Shown here: positions 33,999 to 44,410 of the stretch, one piece after another
Position numbering within the stretch: position 1 is the first letter of the stretch
Layout of the letters: each line of letters begins with the position of its first letter
From: Streptomyces sp. MMG1121
GTDB lineage: Bacteria > Actinomycetota > Actinomycetes > Streptomycetales > Streptomycetaceae
Assembly: GCF_001280015.1 (NCBI RefSeq)
Contig: NZ_LGDV01000107.1
Location: 62,001 to 126,000 of the forward strand
Length of the DNA: 64,000 nt
Direction: 5' to 3'
Notes under the pieces: model-generated
Database searches by the model: none
What the model was told of the DNA's origin: nothing
The model's input: the letters and a program-made list of their open reading frames with translations, nothing else
Translations under genes and position numbers: made by a program

Positions 33999-36273
33999 CC
34001 AGGCTCTCCAGCGAGGCGCGGGTCTCGGGCCAGCCGCGGGTCTTCAGACCGCAGTCCGGGTTGACCCAGAGCCGTTCGGCGGGGATCGCCTTCAGACCGG
34101 TGCGCAGCAGTTCCGCGGCCTCCTCCGTGCTCGGCACACGGGGGGAGTGGATGTCGTAGACACCCGGTCCGGCCTCGCGCGGGTAGCCGTGGGCGGCGAG
34201 TTCCCGGGCGACCTGCATGTGGGAGCGGGCGGCCTCCAGGCTGATGACGTCGGCGTCGAGGTCGTCGATGGCCTGGACGATGTCACCGAACTCGGCGTAG
34301 CACATGTGGGTGTGGATCTGGGTGTCCGGCCGTACGCCGGAGGTGGTGAGCCGGAACGCCTCGGTGGCCCACGTCAGGTACGCCTCGTGGTCGGCGGCGC
34401 GCAGCGGAAGCGTCTCGCGCAGTGCGGGCTCGTCGACCTGGATGACCGACGTGCCGGCCGACTCCAGGTCGGTGACCTCGTCGCGGAGGGCGAGGGCGAC
34501 CTGCCGGGCGGTGTCGGCGAGGGGCTGGTCGTCGCGGACGAAGGACCAGGCGAGCATGGTGACCGGTCCGGTGAGCATGCCCTTGACGGGGCGGTCGCTC
34601 AGCGACTGGGCGTAGGACGTCCAGCGCACCGTCATCGGCTCGGGCCGGGAGATGTCGCCGGCGAGGACCGGCGGGCGGACGTAGCGGGTGCCGTACGACT
34701 GGACCCAGCCGTGCTGCGTGGCGAGGTAGCCGGTGAGCTGCTCGGCGAAGTACTGGACCATGTCGTTGCGCTCGGGCTCGCCGTGCACCAGGACGTCGAT
34801 GCCGGTCTTCTCCTGGAAGGAGATGACCTCCTGGATCTCCGCCTTGATGCGCTCCTCGTAACCGGCGGTGTCGAGGCGGCCGGCCCGCAGGTCGGCGCGG
34901 GCGGTGCGCAGTTCGCCGGTCTGCGGGAAGGAGCCGATCGTCGTGGTCGGCAGCAACGGCAGCCGCAGATGGGCGCGTTGGGCGGCGAAACGCTCGGCGT
35001 ACGGCTGGGAGCGGCGGGCGTCGGCGTCCGTCACGGCCTCGGAGCGGGCTCGCACCGCCGGGTCACGGGTGATCGGCGAGTTCGCGCGGGAGGCCAGGTC
35101 GGCGCGGTTGGCGGAGAGTTCGGCGGCGATCGTGTCGGTGCCCTGGGCGAGGCCCTTGGCGAGGGTGACGATCTCGGCGGTCTTCTGCTTCGCGAAGGCG
35201 AGCCAGCGCAGGATCTGCGGCTCGATGTCCCGCTCGGCCGCCGCGTCCAGCGGCACGTGGAGCAGGGAGCAGGAGGCGGCGACGTCGACGCGGTCGGCGA
35301 GCCCGAGGAGGGTGCCGAGCGTGGACAGCGACTTCTGCAGGTCGTTGATCCAGATGTTGCGGCCGTTGACGACTCCGGCGACCAGGCGCTTGCCGGGCAG
35401 TCCGCCGACGGCCGCCAGGGCGTCCAGATCGGCCGCGCCGGCCTCGGTGAAGTCCAGGGCGAGGCCCTCGACCGGTGCCTTGGCCAGGACGGGAAGCGCG
35501 TCGCCGAGCCGGTCGAAGTAGGAGGCGACGAGCAGCTTGGGCCGGTCGGTGAGGGCGCAGAGGTCACGGTAGGCGCGTTCGGCGGCGTTCAGGTCGGCCG
35601 GGGTGCGGTCCTGGACGAGGGCGGGCTCGTCGAGCTGCACCCACTCCGCGCCGGCCGCCCGCAGGTCGGCGAGGACCTCGGCGTACACGGGAAGCAGCCG
35701 GTCCAGAAGAGTCAGCGGCTCGAAGTCGGCCGGCACGCCGGGGGCGGGCTTGGCCAGCAGGAGGTAGGTGACAGGGCCGACCAGCACGGGCCGTGCGGTC
35801 AGGGCCTGGGCGAGGGCTTCCTTCAGCTCGGCGACCTGCTTGGCGGAGTCGGCCGTGAACACGGTGTCGGGCCCCAGTTCGGGGACCAGGTAGTGGTAGT
35901 TGGTGTCGAACCACTTGGTCATCTCCAGCGGAGCGACCTCCTGGGTACCGCGGGCCATCGCGAAGTAGCCGTCCGTCGGGTCGGCGTCGACGGCGGCGCG
36001 GTGGCGCTCGGGGATCGCGCCGACCATGACGGTGGTGTCGAGGACGTGGTCGTAGTACGAGAAGTCGCCGGTGGGCACCTCGTGGATGCCGGCGTCGGCA
36101 AGCTGCTGCCAGTTGCTCCGCCGGAGCTCGGCGGCGGTCGCATGGAGCGCGTCGGCGGTGACGCGGCCCTTCCAGTAGCCCTCGACGGCCTTCTTCAGTT
36201 CCCGGTTCTGGCCCTGACGGGGGTAGCCGTACACGGTGGCCCGTGCTGCCGCGGCTGCGGACTTCGCTGTCAC
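33955..36273 (-). CDS. metE: Cobalamin-independent methionine synthase
   Basis: 5-methyltetrahydropteroyltriglutamate-homocysteine methyltransferase, 772 residues, the usual length. GTG start ([21 protein letters not shown]) with AAGGAGA 6 nt upstream; the longer open frame continues into the leader and is not used. Zinc ligands are visible in [10 protein letters not shown] and in [13 protein letters not shown] near the C-terminus. Catalyses the last step of methionine synthesis without B12. A cobalamin riboswitch in its leader should repress it when B12 is present, so that MetH takes over. Confidence 0.97.
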   Translation of the reverse strand: MTAKSAAAAARATVYGYPRQGQNRELKKAVEGYWKGRVTADALHATAAELRRSNWQQLADAGIHEVPTGDFSYYDHVLDTTVMVGAIPERHRAAVDADPTDGYFAMARGTQEVAPLEMTKWFDTNYHYLVPELGPDTVFTADSAKQVAELKEALAQALTARPVLVGPVTYLLLAKPAPGVPADFEPLTLLDRLLPVYAEVLADLRAAGAEWVQLDEPALVQDRTPADLNAAERAYRDLCALTDRPKLLVASYFDRLGDALPVLAKAPVEGLALDFTEAGAADLDALAAVGGLPGKRLVAGVVNGRNIWINDLQKSLSTLGTLLGLADRVDVAASCSLLHVPLDAAAERDIEPQILRWLAFAKQKTAEIVTLAKGLAQGTDTIAAELSANRADLASRANSPITRDPAVRARSEAVTDADARRSQPYAERFAAQRAHLRLPLLPTTTIGSFPQTGELRTARADLRAGRLDTAGYEERIKAEIQEVISFQEKTGIDVLVHGEPERNDMVQYFAEQLTGYLATQHGWVQSYGTRYVRPPVLAGDISRPEPMTVRWTSYAQSLSDRPVKGMLTGPVTMLAWSFVRDDQPLADTARQVALALRDEVTDLESAGTSVIQVDEPALRETLPLRAADHEAYLTWATEAFRLTTSGVRPDTQIHTHMCYAEFGDIVQAIDDLDADVISLEAARSHMQVARELAAHGYPREAGPGVYDIHSPRVPSTEEAAELLRTGLKAIPAERLWVNPDCGLKTRGWPETRASLESLVTAARTVREELSSS

Positions 36274-36449
36274 GGAGATCTCCTTCGCGAGATGAACCCC
36301 TGAGATCCCGGAGACGGGACGAGAGCGCGAAGGGAATGACGAACCGGACGGCAACGACCCCGCGCGGCTACAGCACGGTCGTTCCGTCTGGTGTGTACGC
36401 CGACCCGCCCTCGAGGTCACCGGAATTTCCACGCACGGAATGGTCCGTA

Positions 36450-36660
36450 CGCGGGCAGTCGGCAGGTCTTCGGACTCGCGGGCTCGTCCTCTTCGTCGGA
36501 GGACACCTACTGGCCGTCGCTTCCCGGGCCCGGTACCTCGGACCCAGTGCGTATGACGGCGGTCGTTCCCGCTCACCGCTGCGGGGCAGTCCCGGATTCC
36601 CACCGGGTTCCCTCTTACGACACCCCGCCTGGCTGACGGGGCGAACCAGCTGCGCAGACC
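36450..36660 (-). promoter_or_regulatory. Cobalamin riboswitch in the metE leader
   Basis: Read on the minus strand: AGAGGGAACCCGGTGGGAA, CCGGGACTGCCCCGCAGCGG, GGGAAGCGACGGCCAGTAGG, and the B12-box end CCGCGAGTCCGAAGACCTGC. These match the classical long-form aptamer in order. The aptamer ends about 180 nt before the metE start, leaving space for an expression platform. Confidence 0.95.
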
Positions 36661-36741
36661 ACCCTACGGGGTGGTGCCGCAAAGGAGGAGAGCCGTCCAG
36701 CATCCGGAAGGCGTGACACAGCACTTCGAAGGCGGAACGCC

Positions 36742-36780
36742 GAAGGGCGGGAAGCGCCGCACCAGCGCTTCCCGCCCTTC
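36742..36780 (-). terminator. Terminator after the 3-hydroxybutyryl-CoA dehydrogenase gene
   Basis: 16-bp perfect stem GAAGGGCGGGAAGCGC (36742-36757) with complement at 36765-36780 and a 7-nt loop, 70 nt beyond the stop of the minus-strand gene. Also separates it from the metE leader. Confidence 0.88.
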
Positions 36781-36849
36781 CGTAGTGCCGCCACCGGGAC
36801 CCTCGACCCGGCGCCGGTGCGGGCCCCTCAGCCCGCGTCGCCCAGGCCC

Positions 36850-37719
36850 TCAGCCCTGGCCGTAGGTGTGGAACCCCCGGCCGGTCTTCCGGCCCAGAAG
36901 ACCCGCCTCCACCATCCGCTGGAGCAGCGGCGGTGGTGCGTAGAGGGGTTCACGGAACTCGTCGTAGAGCGACTCCGCGATGGACGCGACGGTGTCCAGG
37001 CCGATCAGGTCGGCGAGCTTCAGCGGACCCATGGGGTGGGCGCAGCCCAGTTCCATCCCGGCGTCGATGTCGGCGGCTGTGGCGAAGCCCGACTCCGCCA
37101 TCCGGACCGCGGACAGCAGGTAGGGGATGAGCAGGGCGTTGACGACGAAACCGGCCCGGTCCTGGGAGCGGATGACCGTCTTGCCGAGGGTGCGGGTGGC
37201 GAAGTCCTCGACCATCGTGGTCGTCTCGGCCGACGTGTGCAGGGAGGCGACCACCTCGACGAGCGGCAGGACGGGGACGGGGTTGAAGAAGTGCAGGCCC
37301 ACGACCCGGTCCGCGCGGGATGTCGCCATGCCGAGCCGCATGACCGGAAGGGAGGAGGTGTTGGTGGCGAGGACGGCTGCCGGGTCCTCGACGATCTTGT
37401 CGAGGGCGGCGAAGACCTCGGCCTTGGCGTCCGGGTTCTCGATGACGGCCTCGACGACGAACTGCCGGTCGGCGAGGTCGTCCAGGCTGCCGGTGAACAC
37501 CGTCCGGGCGAGCGTGTCACGCGCCGCCGCGCGCTCCAGCCTGCCCCGGCGTACTGCCCGGTCGAGTGACGCGGCCACCCGGTCCCGTGCCGCGCGGGCC
37601 GCCACCGCGTCCACCTCGCACACCACGGTGTCCAGCCCGGCCCGCGCGCACACCTCGGCGATCCCGGCACCCATCTGCCCGCCGCCGACCACGCCGACGC
37701 GTACGATGCCCGCGCTCAC
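36850..37719 (-). CDS. 3-hydroxybutyryl-CoA dehydrogenase
   Basis: 289 residues, the length of the single-function enzyme. Rossmann motif VGGGQMGAGIAEV at the N-terminus; catalytic His in VGLHFFNPVPVLPLVE and the Asn of ATNTSSL; C-terminal helical domain with GCAHPMGPLKLADLIGLD. Oxidises (S)-3-hydroxybutyryl-CoA with NAD(P) in acyl-CoA metabolism. Its ATG overlaps the malate-synthase stop by 4 nt, placing it in a two-gene operon for growth on C2/C4 acids. Confidence 0.95.
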   Translation of the reverse strand: MSAGIVRVGVVGGGQMGAGIAEVCARAGLDTVVCEVDAVAARAARDRVAASLDRAVRRGRLERAAARDTLARTVFTGSLDDLADRQFVVEAVIENPDAKAEVFAALDKIVEDPAAVLATNTSSLPVMRLGMATSRADRVVGLHFFNPVPVLPLVEVVASLHTSAETTTMVEDFATRTLGKTVIRSQDRAGFVVNALLIPYLLSAVRMAESGFATAADIDAGMELGCAHPMGPLKLADLIGLDTVASIAESLYDEFREPLYAPPPLLQRMVEAGLLGRKTGRGFHTYGQG

Positions 37720-39308
37720 GCCCGCACCTCCGGCCGGCGCACGAGGTGACGGGAGTAGGCGTCCGGCGTGAAGAACAGCGGCAACTCACCGGTCACGGCG
37801 GTCCGTTCGAAGAGGGTACGGATGTCCTCGACGGGCGCCCACGGGTACTCGGCGCCCAGCGCGGCGACCTCGTCGTCGAGCAGTTGGGTCACCGTCTCCC
37901 GGTCGATCACCCGGTGCCGCAGCCACTGCCAGATCTGCACGCGGGCGATCTCGGCGGTGGCCGCGTCCTCCATCAGCCCGTCGAGCGCGACGGCGCCCTG
38001 CCCGCGCAGCCACGCGGAGTAGTACCGCAGCGCCACGGAGACGTTCGTGCGGATCCCCTCCGGGGTGGGCGGGCCGCTGATCCGGCGCACGGACAGCAGG
38101 TCGGCCGGGGTGACCTCGACATCGTCACGGGTCCGGTCGAGCTGGTGAGGCCGCTCGCCGAGGACACCGTCGAAGACCTCACGGCAGACGGGGACGAGCG
38201 CGGGGTGGGCCACCCATGACCCGTCGAAACCGTCCTCGGCCTCCCGCTCCTTGTCCAGCCGTACCTTGGCGAACGCTGCTTCGTTCGCGGCGGCGTCCTT
38301 GCCGGGGACCTGGGCGGCCATGCCGCCGATGGCGTGGGCGCCGCGCCGGTGGCAGGTACGCACGAGGAGTTCCGTGTACGCCCGCATGAAGGGCGCGGTC
38401 ATCGTCACCTTCGCGCGGTCCGGAAGGAGGAAGTCGGTGCGGTGGCCGAAGGTCTTGATCAGGCTGAAGAGGTAGTCCCAGCGGCCGGCGTTGAGTCCCG
38501 CGCTGTGCTCGCGCAGCTCGTAGAGGATCTCCTCCATCTCGAACGCGGCGGTGATGGTCTCGATGAGGACCGTGGCGCGGATCGTGCCCCGCGAGATGTC
38601 GAGCAGTTCCTGGGCGAGGACGAAGACGTCGTTCCACAGCCGGGCCTCGTACCGGTTCTCCAGCTTCGGGAGGTAGAAGTAGGGGCCGTACCCGGCGTCG
38701 ATCTGCCGCCGGGCGCAGTGGAAGAAGTACAGGCCGAAGTCGACGAGCGCGGCGGGCACCGGCCGGCCCGCGAACTCCAGGTGTTCCTCCTCCAGGTGCC
38801 AGCCACGGGGCCGGACCATGATGGTGGCGAGCTGGTCGCCGAGCCGGTACTCCTTGCCTCCGGGTGTGGTGAAGTCGATCCGGCGCTCGATGGCGTCGAG
38901 CAGGTTGAGCTGTCCGCTGACGATGTTGTCCCACAGGGGGGCGGTGGCGTCCTCGAAGTCCGCCATCCACACCCTGGCCCCGGAGTTCAGCGCGTTGACG
39001 GCCATGCGGCGGTCCGGTGGACCGGTGATCTCCACGCGGCGGTCGGTCAGGCCGGGCGCGGGCGGTGCCACCCGCCAGGACGGGTCGTCGCGGACGGCGG
39101 AGGTGACCATGGGGAAGTCGAGAGGCGAGCCCGACGCCAGCCGCAGGACCTGCCGGCGGCGTTCCTTCATCAGGTCCCGCCGACGCGGCTCGAACGCCTC
39201 GACGAGGCGGCCGACGAAGTCCAGGGCGGCGGGGGTGAGTATCTCGTCGTGCCGGTCACCGGGCGCGGCGAGGACACGGACCTGCTGGGTGAGTGCGGTG
39301 GTCGTCAT
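37716..39308 (-). CDS. aceB: Malate synthase A
   Basis: 530 residues, normal for the A isoform. Conserved segments: VWMADFEDATAPLWDN, IMVRPRGWHLEEEH, VLIETITAAFEMEEILYEL (metal Glu), and DGSWVAHPALVPV. Condenses glyoxylate with acetyl-CoA in the glyoxylate bypass. Downstream gene overlaps; upstream, after a terminator hairpin, lies aceA in the same direction. The second ScfR regulator beyond aceA is the probable controller. Confidence 0.97.
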   Translation of the reverse strand: MTTTALTQQVRVLAAPGDRHDEILTPAALDFVGRLVEAFEPRRRDLMKERRRQVLRLASGSPLDFPMVTSAVRDDPSWRVAPPAPGLTDRRVEITGPPDRRMAVNALNSGARVWMADFEDATAPLWDNIVSGQLNLLDAIERRIDFTTPGGKEYRLGDQLATIMVRPRGWHLEEEHLEFAGRPVPAALVDFGLYFFHCARRQIDAGYGPYFYLPKLENRYEARLWNDVFVLAQELLDISRGTIRATVLIETITAAFEMEEILYELREHSAGLNAGRWDYLFSLIKTFGHRTDFLLPDRAKVTMTAPFMRAYTELLVRTCHRRGAHAIGGMAAQVPGKDAAANEAAFAKVRLDKEREAEDGFDGSWVAHPALVPVCREVFDGVLGERPHQLDRTRDDVEVTPADLLSVRRISGPPTPEGIRTNVSVALRYYSAWLRGQGAVALDGLMEDAATAEIARVQIWQWLRHRVIDRETVTQLLDDEVAALGAEYPWAPVEDIRTLFERTAVTGELPLFFTPDAYSRHLVRRPEVRA

Positions 39309-39330
39309 CGGGCTCTCCTGAGGGGTGAGA

Positions 39331-39365
39331 GCGGAGGGGGACGGAGACGGTTCGTCCCCCTCCGC
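39331..39365 (-). terminator. Terminator/attenuating hairpin between aceA and aceB
   Basis: 13-bp stem GCGGAGGGGGACG (39331-39343) and complement (39353-39365), 9-nt loop, in the 99-nt gap. Suggests aceB has its own promoter or reduced read-through. Confidence 0.82.
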
Positions 39366-39407
39366 CGGCCGGGGCCGGCCGGACCGCGGAGCGTCCGGCC
39401 CGGTGGC

Positions 39408-40691
<1,284 letters not shown>

Positions 40692-41074
40692 GACTGTCAC
40701 GTCTCCTCGGTCTGCACTGGCTGCCAATCCCGCCGTCCGGATGAACAGGGGTGGCACTGTGTGTCGTCCTGTGGGGGTACGGCCCGCCGTCACCCTGGCG
40801 GGTGAAGCTGAGCAATGCTGCCGGCGCAGTTCGCCATGGGTACCGGGATCTCCGATGTCAGGGCAGTGAATCGTGCCCAGGTTCCAGGCGGTGGTTGCCG
40901 TGTCCGGCGGGGCCGCACTACGACTGTTGCACTGGCACTGAGTGCCATCAACCTTGGATCGATGCCAACTTCTGCGAATCTTCCGGTTGGCTTTTGCCAA
41001 TCTTGCGAAGGCTCCGGTCGGGTGTGTGTCCCGTACGCTGGCCGGATCAGGTCCCCGGTGTGGAGGAGCGGTCG
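40692..41074. other. Divergent aceA/ScfR promoter region
   Basis: 383 bases without a gene. Contains the aceA promoter, the ScfR promoter and, close to the latter, CTGCGAATC and TTGCGAA elements at 40972-41010. Confidence 0.6.
40972..41010. promoter_or_regulatory. ScfR operator cluster, ace side
   Basis: CTGCGAATC at 40972-40980, TTGCCAATC at 40994 and TTGCGAAG at 41003-41010, 65-103 nt before the regulator start. The first is identical to the element at 32761 and resembles the AA/GTTTGCAAA-type RamB box. Confidence 0.6.
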
Positions 41075-42484
41075 GTGGGCAAGACGTACGCGGGGGCGCG
41101 GCTGAGGCGGCTGCGCGAGGAGCGGCGGCTGAGTCAGGCCGAACTCGCCCGGGTGCTGGAGATCTCGCCGAGCTATCTGAACCAGATGGAGCACGACTCC
41201 CGCCCGCTCACCGTGCCCGTCCTGCTCAAGCTGACCGAGGCGTTCGGCGTCGACCCCGGCTTCTTCTCCGAGCGCGACACGACCAGGCTGGTCGCCGACC
41301 TCCGCGAGGCGCTCGCCGGAGAACTCGCCGAGGCCCGGCTCTCGGCGGCCGATCTCGGTGACCTCGCCGCCCGGCTGCCGGGTGTCGCCCAGGTGCTGCT
41401 CGACCTCGGCCGGCGCAACCAGCGGCTGTCCGAGCGCCTGGCCGGGGCGGCGGACGGCAGGGACGGCGAGCGGGGAACCGCGTTCTCCCCCCATGAGGAG
41501 ATCCGGGACTTCTTCTACCGCCGCCAGAACTACCTCCACGACAGCGACCTCGCGGCCGAGCGACTCGCCGGGGAGATCGGCATCCGGCCGGGCGAGGTGA
41601 TCGGGGCCCTCACCACGCGGCTCGCCGAGGCCCACGGCATCCGTCTCGCCGCCGAGCCCGGCGACCGGCTGCACCGCTACGACGACAGAGGCCGCACCCT
41701 CCATCTGTCTCCACGGCTGCGACCCGGCCAGCGGGCCTTCCGCATGGCGACGCAACTCGCCCTGCTGGAACACGGCGCCCACCTCGATCGCCAGGCCGCC
41801 GAGGACTTCGAGCCCGGCTCGCCCGCCCACGCGCTGGCCCGCATCGGCGTCGCCAACTACTTCGCCGCCGCGCTGATCCTGCCGTACACCGCGTTCCACA
41901 CGGCCGCCGAAGAGGCGCGCTACGACATCGAACGCCTCACCGACCACTACGGCCTCGGCTACGAGACCGTCTGCCACCGCCTGAGCACTCTGCAACGCCC
42001 CCGACTGCGCGGCGTTCCCTTCTCCTTCGTCCGCGTCGACCGGGCGGGCAACCTGTCCAAGCGCCAGTCGGCGAGCGGCTTCCACTTCTCCCGGGCCGGC
42101 GGCACCTGCCCGCTGTGGAACGTCTACGAGGCGTTCGCCGCCCCCGGCCGCATCCACGTCCAGATCGCCGAAATGCCGGACGGGTCACGGTACTTGTGGA
42201 CCGCACGGGCCGTCACCCGGCACCGCGGGGGCTGGGGCGAACCCGGCAGGACCTACGCCATCGGCCTCGGTTGCGAGATCCGCCACGCCCACCGGCTCGT
42301 CTACTCCGACGGCCTCGACCTCGCCAACGCCTCCACCGCGACGCCGATCGGTATGGGCTGCCGGGTCTGCGAACGCCTCGGCTGTTCGCAGCGCGCCGTG
42401 CCGCCGCTGGGGCGTCCGCTGCGCATCGACCAGAACAGCAGCACGTTCGCGCCGTATCCGGTCGAGGACGACGGGGCCGCGTGA
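41075..42484 (+). CDS. ScfR/RamB-type regulator of acetate metabolism
   Basis: 469 residues, same architecture as the protein at 31272-32732: XRE helix-turn-helix ([34 protein letters not shown]), ImmA-like middle ([16 protein letters not shown]), cysteine-bearing C-terminus ([24 protein letters not shown]). GTG at 41075 has GGAGGAG 6 nt upstream; a GTG 15 nt earlier is less well placed. Divergent from aceA, so likely the regulator of isocitrate lyase and malate synthase. Confidence 0.93.
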   Translation: MGKTYAGARLRRLREERRLSQAELARVLEISPSYLNQMEHDSRPLTVPVLLKLTEAFGVDPGFFSERDTTRLVADLREALAGELAEARLSAADLGDLAARLPGVAQVLLDLGRRNQRLSERLAGAADGRDGERGTAFSPHEEIRDFFYRRQNYLHDSDLAAERLAGEIGIRPGEVIGALTTRLAEAHGIRLAAEPGDRLHRYDDRGRTLHLSPRLRPGQRAFRMATQLALLEHGAHLDRQAAEDFEPGSPAHALARIGVANYFAAALILPYTAFHTAAEEARYDIERLTDHYGLGYETVCHRLSTLQRPRLRGVPFSFVRVDRAGNLSKRQSASGFHFSRAGGTCPLWNVYEAFAAPGRIHVQIAEMPDGSRYLWTARAVTRHRGGWGEPGRTYAIGLGCEIRHAHRLVYSDGLDLANASTATPIGMGCRVCERLGCSQRAVPPLGRPLRIDQNSSTFAPYPVEDDGAA

Positions 42485-42544
42485 CCGTGCCGGCCTGCAG
42501 CACCGTGGCGAGTTGTCACGTTCACACCGGGACCTGCGTGATGT

Positions 42545-42577
42545 GAGGCCCCGTCTGATGGTGCCGACGGGGTCCTC
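42545..42577 (+). terminator. Hairpin after the ScfR gene
   Basis: Imperfect stem GAGGCCCCGTC (42545-42555) with GACGGGGTCCTC (42566-42577), 60 nt past the stop. Confidence 0.6.
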
Positions 42578-42715
42578 CGTGTTCGGCGGACAGGCAAGGG
42601 AGGGCCCGGCTCGGGAGGTCTGCCATCGGCCTTGGTGCGGACAGCCGTGGAGATCACTCCGGTCGTGAAGTGATCTGAATAGAGATGTCTGCTTCTGCGC
42701 CAGCGCCTGGACAGT

Positions 42716-42997
42716 GAGGCGTCCTTCGCTGCGCTGTGCGGGGTCGGTCCTGCCGAGCGTTCCCCGTGGCGCCGGCAGTTCCGTCGCCTCGACCGTGGCG
42801 GCGACCGTCAGGCCGATGCCGCGCTCCACCGCGTCGTGTTCACCCGTCTGCGGGTCGACCCGCGCACCCAGGACCACTACGAGCACCGGACCAAGGAGGG
42901 CAAGACCCGGCGCGAAATCGTCCGCCGCCTCAAACGCTGTGCGGCCCGCGAGGTCTTCCACCTGGTCGGACGGCTACAGCCAGGACCCCGCCCATAG
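42716..42997 (+). pseudogene. IS110-family transposase, C-terminal remnant A
   Basis: 93 codons from EASFAALCGVGPAERS through LDRGGDRQADAALHRVVF, YEHRTKEGKTRREIVRRLKR to a natural TAG. This is the C-terminal Transposase_20 region of IS110 enzymes, including the catalytic-serine zone relatives, but the N-terminal DEDD nuclease domain is absent. No element ends are visible. Confidence 0.85.
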
Positions 42998-43029
42998 GAG
43001 CTGTCGTGACAGATGAGAGGGTCGGGCGA

Positions 43030-43137
43030 GTGAACGAGACACCACCGAACACCCTGCAGTACCGCTTTGACGGGCCGGAAGAGGCCCCCGTCCTGATCCT
43101 GGGTCCCTCACTGGGTACCACCTGGCACAGGTTGTAG
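43030..43137 (+). pseudogene. pcaD: 3-oxoadipate enol-lactonase (pcaD) N-terminal fragment
   Basis: GTG start gives VNETPPNTLQYRFDGPEE then APVLILGPSLGTTWH, the first 33 residues of PcaD-type alpha/beta hydrolases; a stop follows after HRL. The nucleophile, acid and His are all lost. No other beta-ketoadipate genes adjoin it, so it was probably stranded by rearrangement next to the IS110 remnant. Confidence 0.75.
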
Positions 43138-43234
43138 AGACCGTCTTTGGGCGTCCACGTCAGTCCAAGGCGGATGCGTAGTAGCAGGTCAGGGCATCGC
43201 GGTCCGGGGAGTCGGCGTAGTTGGTGACAGACGT

Positions 43235-43908
43235 GTGACAGCGCCTGTGAAGGTGATCTACGCGAACAGGTCGGCAGAGACGCCGCACTTCAACGTATAG
43301 GCCAAGGGGGACCGGCTCAGGCGGGAACTTGCGAAGATCACGTCCGATACGCGGGCCGACTTGGAGTACCTCAACGCTGCTGACTTGCGTGAGCGGACCG
43401 CCCGTGGAGCAAAAGCCGTCGCGCAGCTGGTGTTCACCGAAACGCCGATGAGCACGTCGCTCGGCGAGGGATACGTGTGTCTGGCGCGGCTGGACGAGTA
43501 TTACCGCTTCATCACGTCCGACAACGAGGCTTTACGCCTGGAGTTGTTCGAGTCGAACGTGCGCGACTACGCGGGATCCACCGCCGTCAACAACGCCATC
43601 GGTGAGACCCTGAGGTCCGGTACCGGCGAGAACTTCTGGTGGTTCAACAACGGCGTCACCGTCGTCGCGGACGCCGCCCAGATCGCCGGCAAAAAGATCG
43701 TGGTCAGAGAGCCTCAAATCGTCAACGGGCTACAGACCAGCCACGAGATCTACAGCTACTTCCAAACCGGCGGCCAGCACAGCGATCGGTCCCTCCTGGT
43801 GAAGATCGTGGTCGCTCCTGAGAACGGCACAGCTCGCGACCGCATCATCCGGGCGACCAACAGCCAGCCCCAGCTGCCCGCCGGAGCGTTGCGCGCCACA
43901 GAGTCCAT
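43235..43908 (+). pseudogene. AIPR-type (abortive phage infection) protein remnant
   Basis: Contains the AIPR core: LFESNVRDYAG, VNNAIGETLRSG, NFWWFNNGVTVVADAA, REPQIVNGLQTSHEIY and LLVKIVVAPENGTARDRII. A TAG at 43298-43300 interrupts HFNV-AKGDRL, where a Tyr codon is expected, and the C-terminal part is missing after ATNSQ, replaced by a response-regulator fragment in another frame. A TTA codon and lower GC content than its neighbours suggest it was acquired. AIPR proteins belong to phage-resistance systems. Confidence 0.82.
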
Positions 43909-44320
43909 CTGTCCGCGCATGTCGAGGTGGAGCAGGCCATGGAGCTGTTGGCCGGCGGTCGGCGGATCGGGTATCTGCTCAAGAGCCGGGTCGCCGACGT
44001 GGAGGAGTTCCTGGAGGCGGTCAGGCGGATCGCCAAGGACGGATCCGTCGTGGATCCCGCCCTGGTTCAGGAACTGGTCTCGGCGCAACGACGAAGGAAT
44101 CCGCTCGACGCGCTGAGCGCACGCGAGCGCGAGGTACTGGCCCTGCTGGCGGAGGGTCGGTCCAACGTCGGTATCGCACGCCGTCTCTGGGTCACCGAGG
44201 GCACCGTCGAGAAGCACGTGCGCAGCATCCTCGGCAAACTGGGCCTGTCCGAGACCGACGATGACCACCGGAGGGTACGAGCCGTCCTGACCTTCCTGCA
44301 GGCCCCTGATCCCGCGTCGA
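43909..44320 (+). pseudogene. LuxR-family response regulator, C-terminal half
   Basis: Begins inside the receiver domain at the beta-4 segment LSAHVEVEQAMELLAGG, keeps the conserved Lys (YLLKSRVADVEEF) and the full LuxR helix-turn-helix (LSAREREVLALLAEGRSN; TEGTVEKHVRSILGKLGL). The phospho-acceptor Asp and the first three strands are missing, and no start codon with a ribosome site is visible. The normal stop also seems lost, the frame running on past LTFLQA. Confidence 0.82.
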
Positions 44321-44410
44321 ACAGGACGCGGTCCGGCGACACCTCTGCGGTGCGGGGCAACGCATGGACATGGCGGCTGCCCGCCAGGTCGCGGGGCGCC
44401 CGGAACCGGA

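Noticed and set aside
33955..36603. MetE read as an 882-residue protein from an upstream start.
   Set aside because: The extra N-terminus covers the leader next to the riboswitch, has no homology features, and AAGGAGA fixes GTG at 36273.
36691..36780. The 16-bp hairpin at 36742 as part of the metE riboswitch.
   Set aside because: It lies upstream of the aptamer in the metE direction and directly after the dehydrogenase gene, fitting a terminator.
43030..43137. Counting the pcaD piece as an intact small gene.
   Set aside because: It stops after 35 codons, before the hydrolase nucleophile, and has no independent function.
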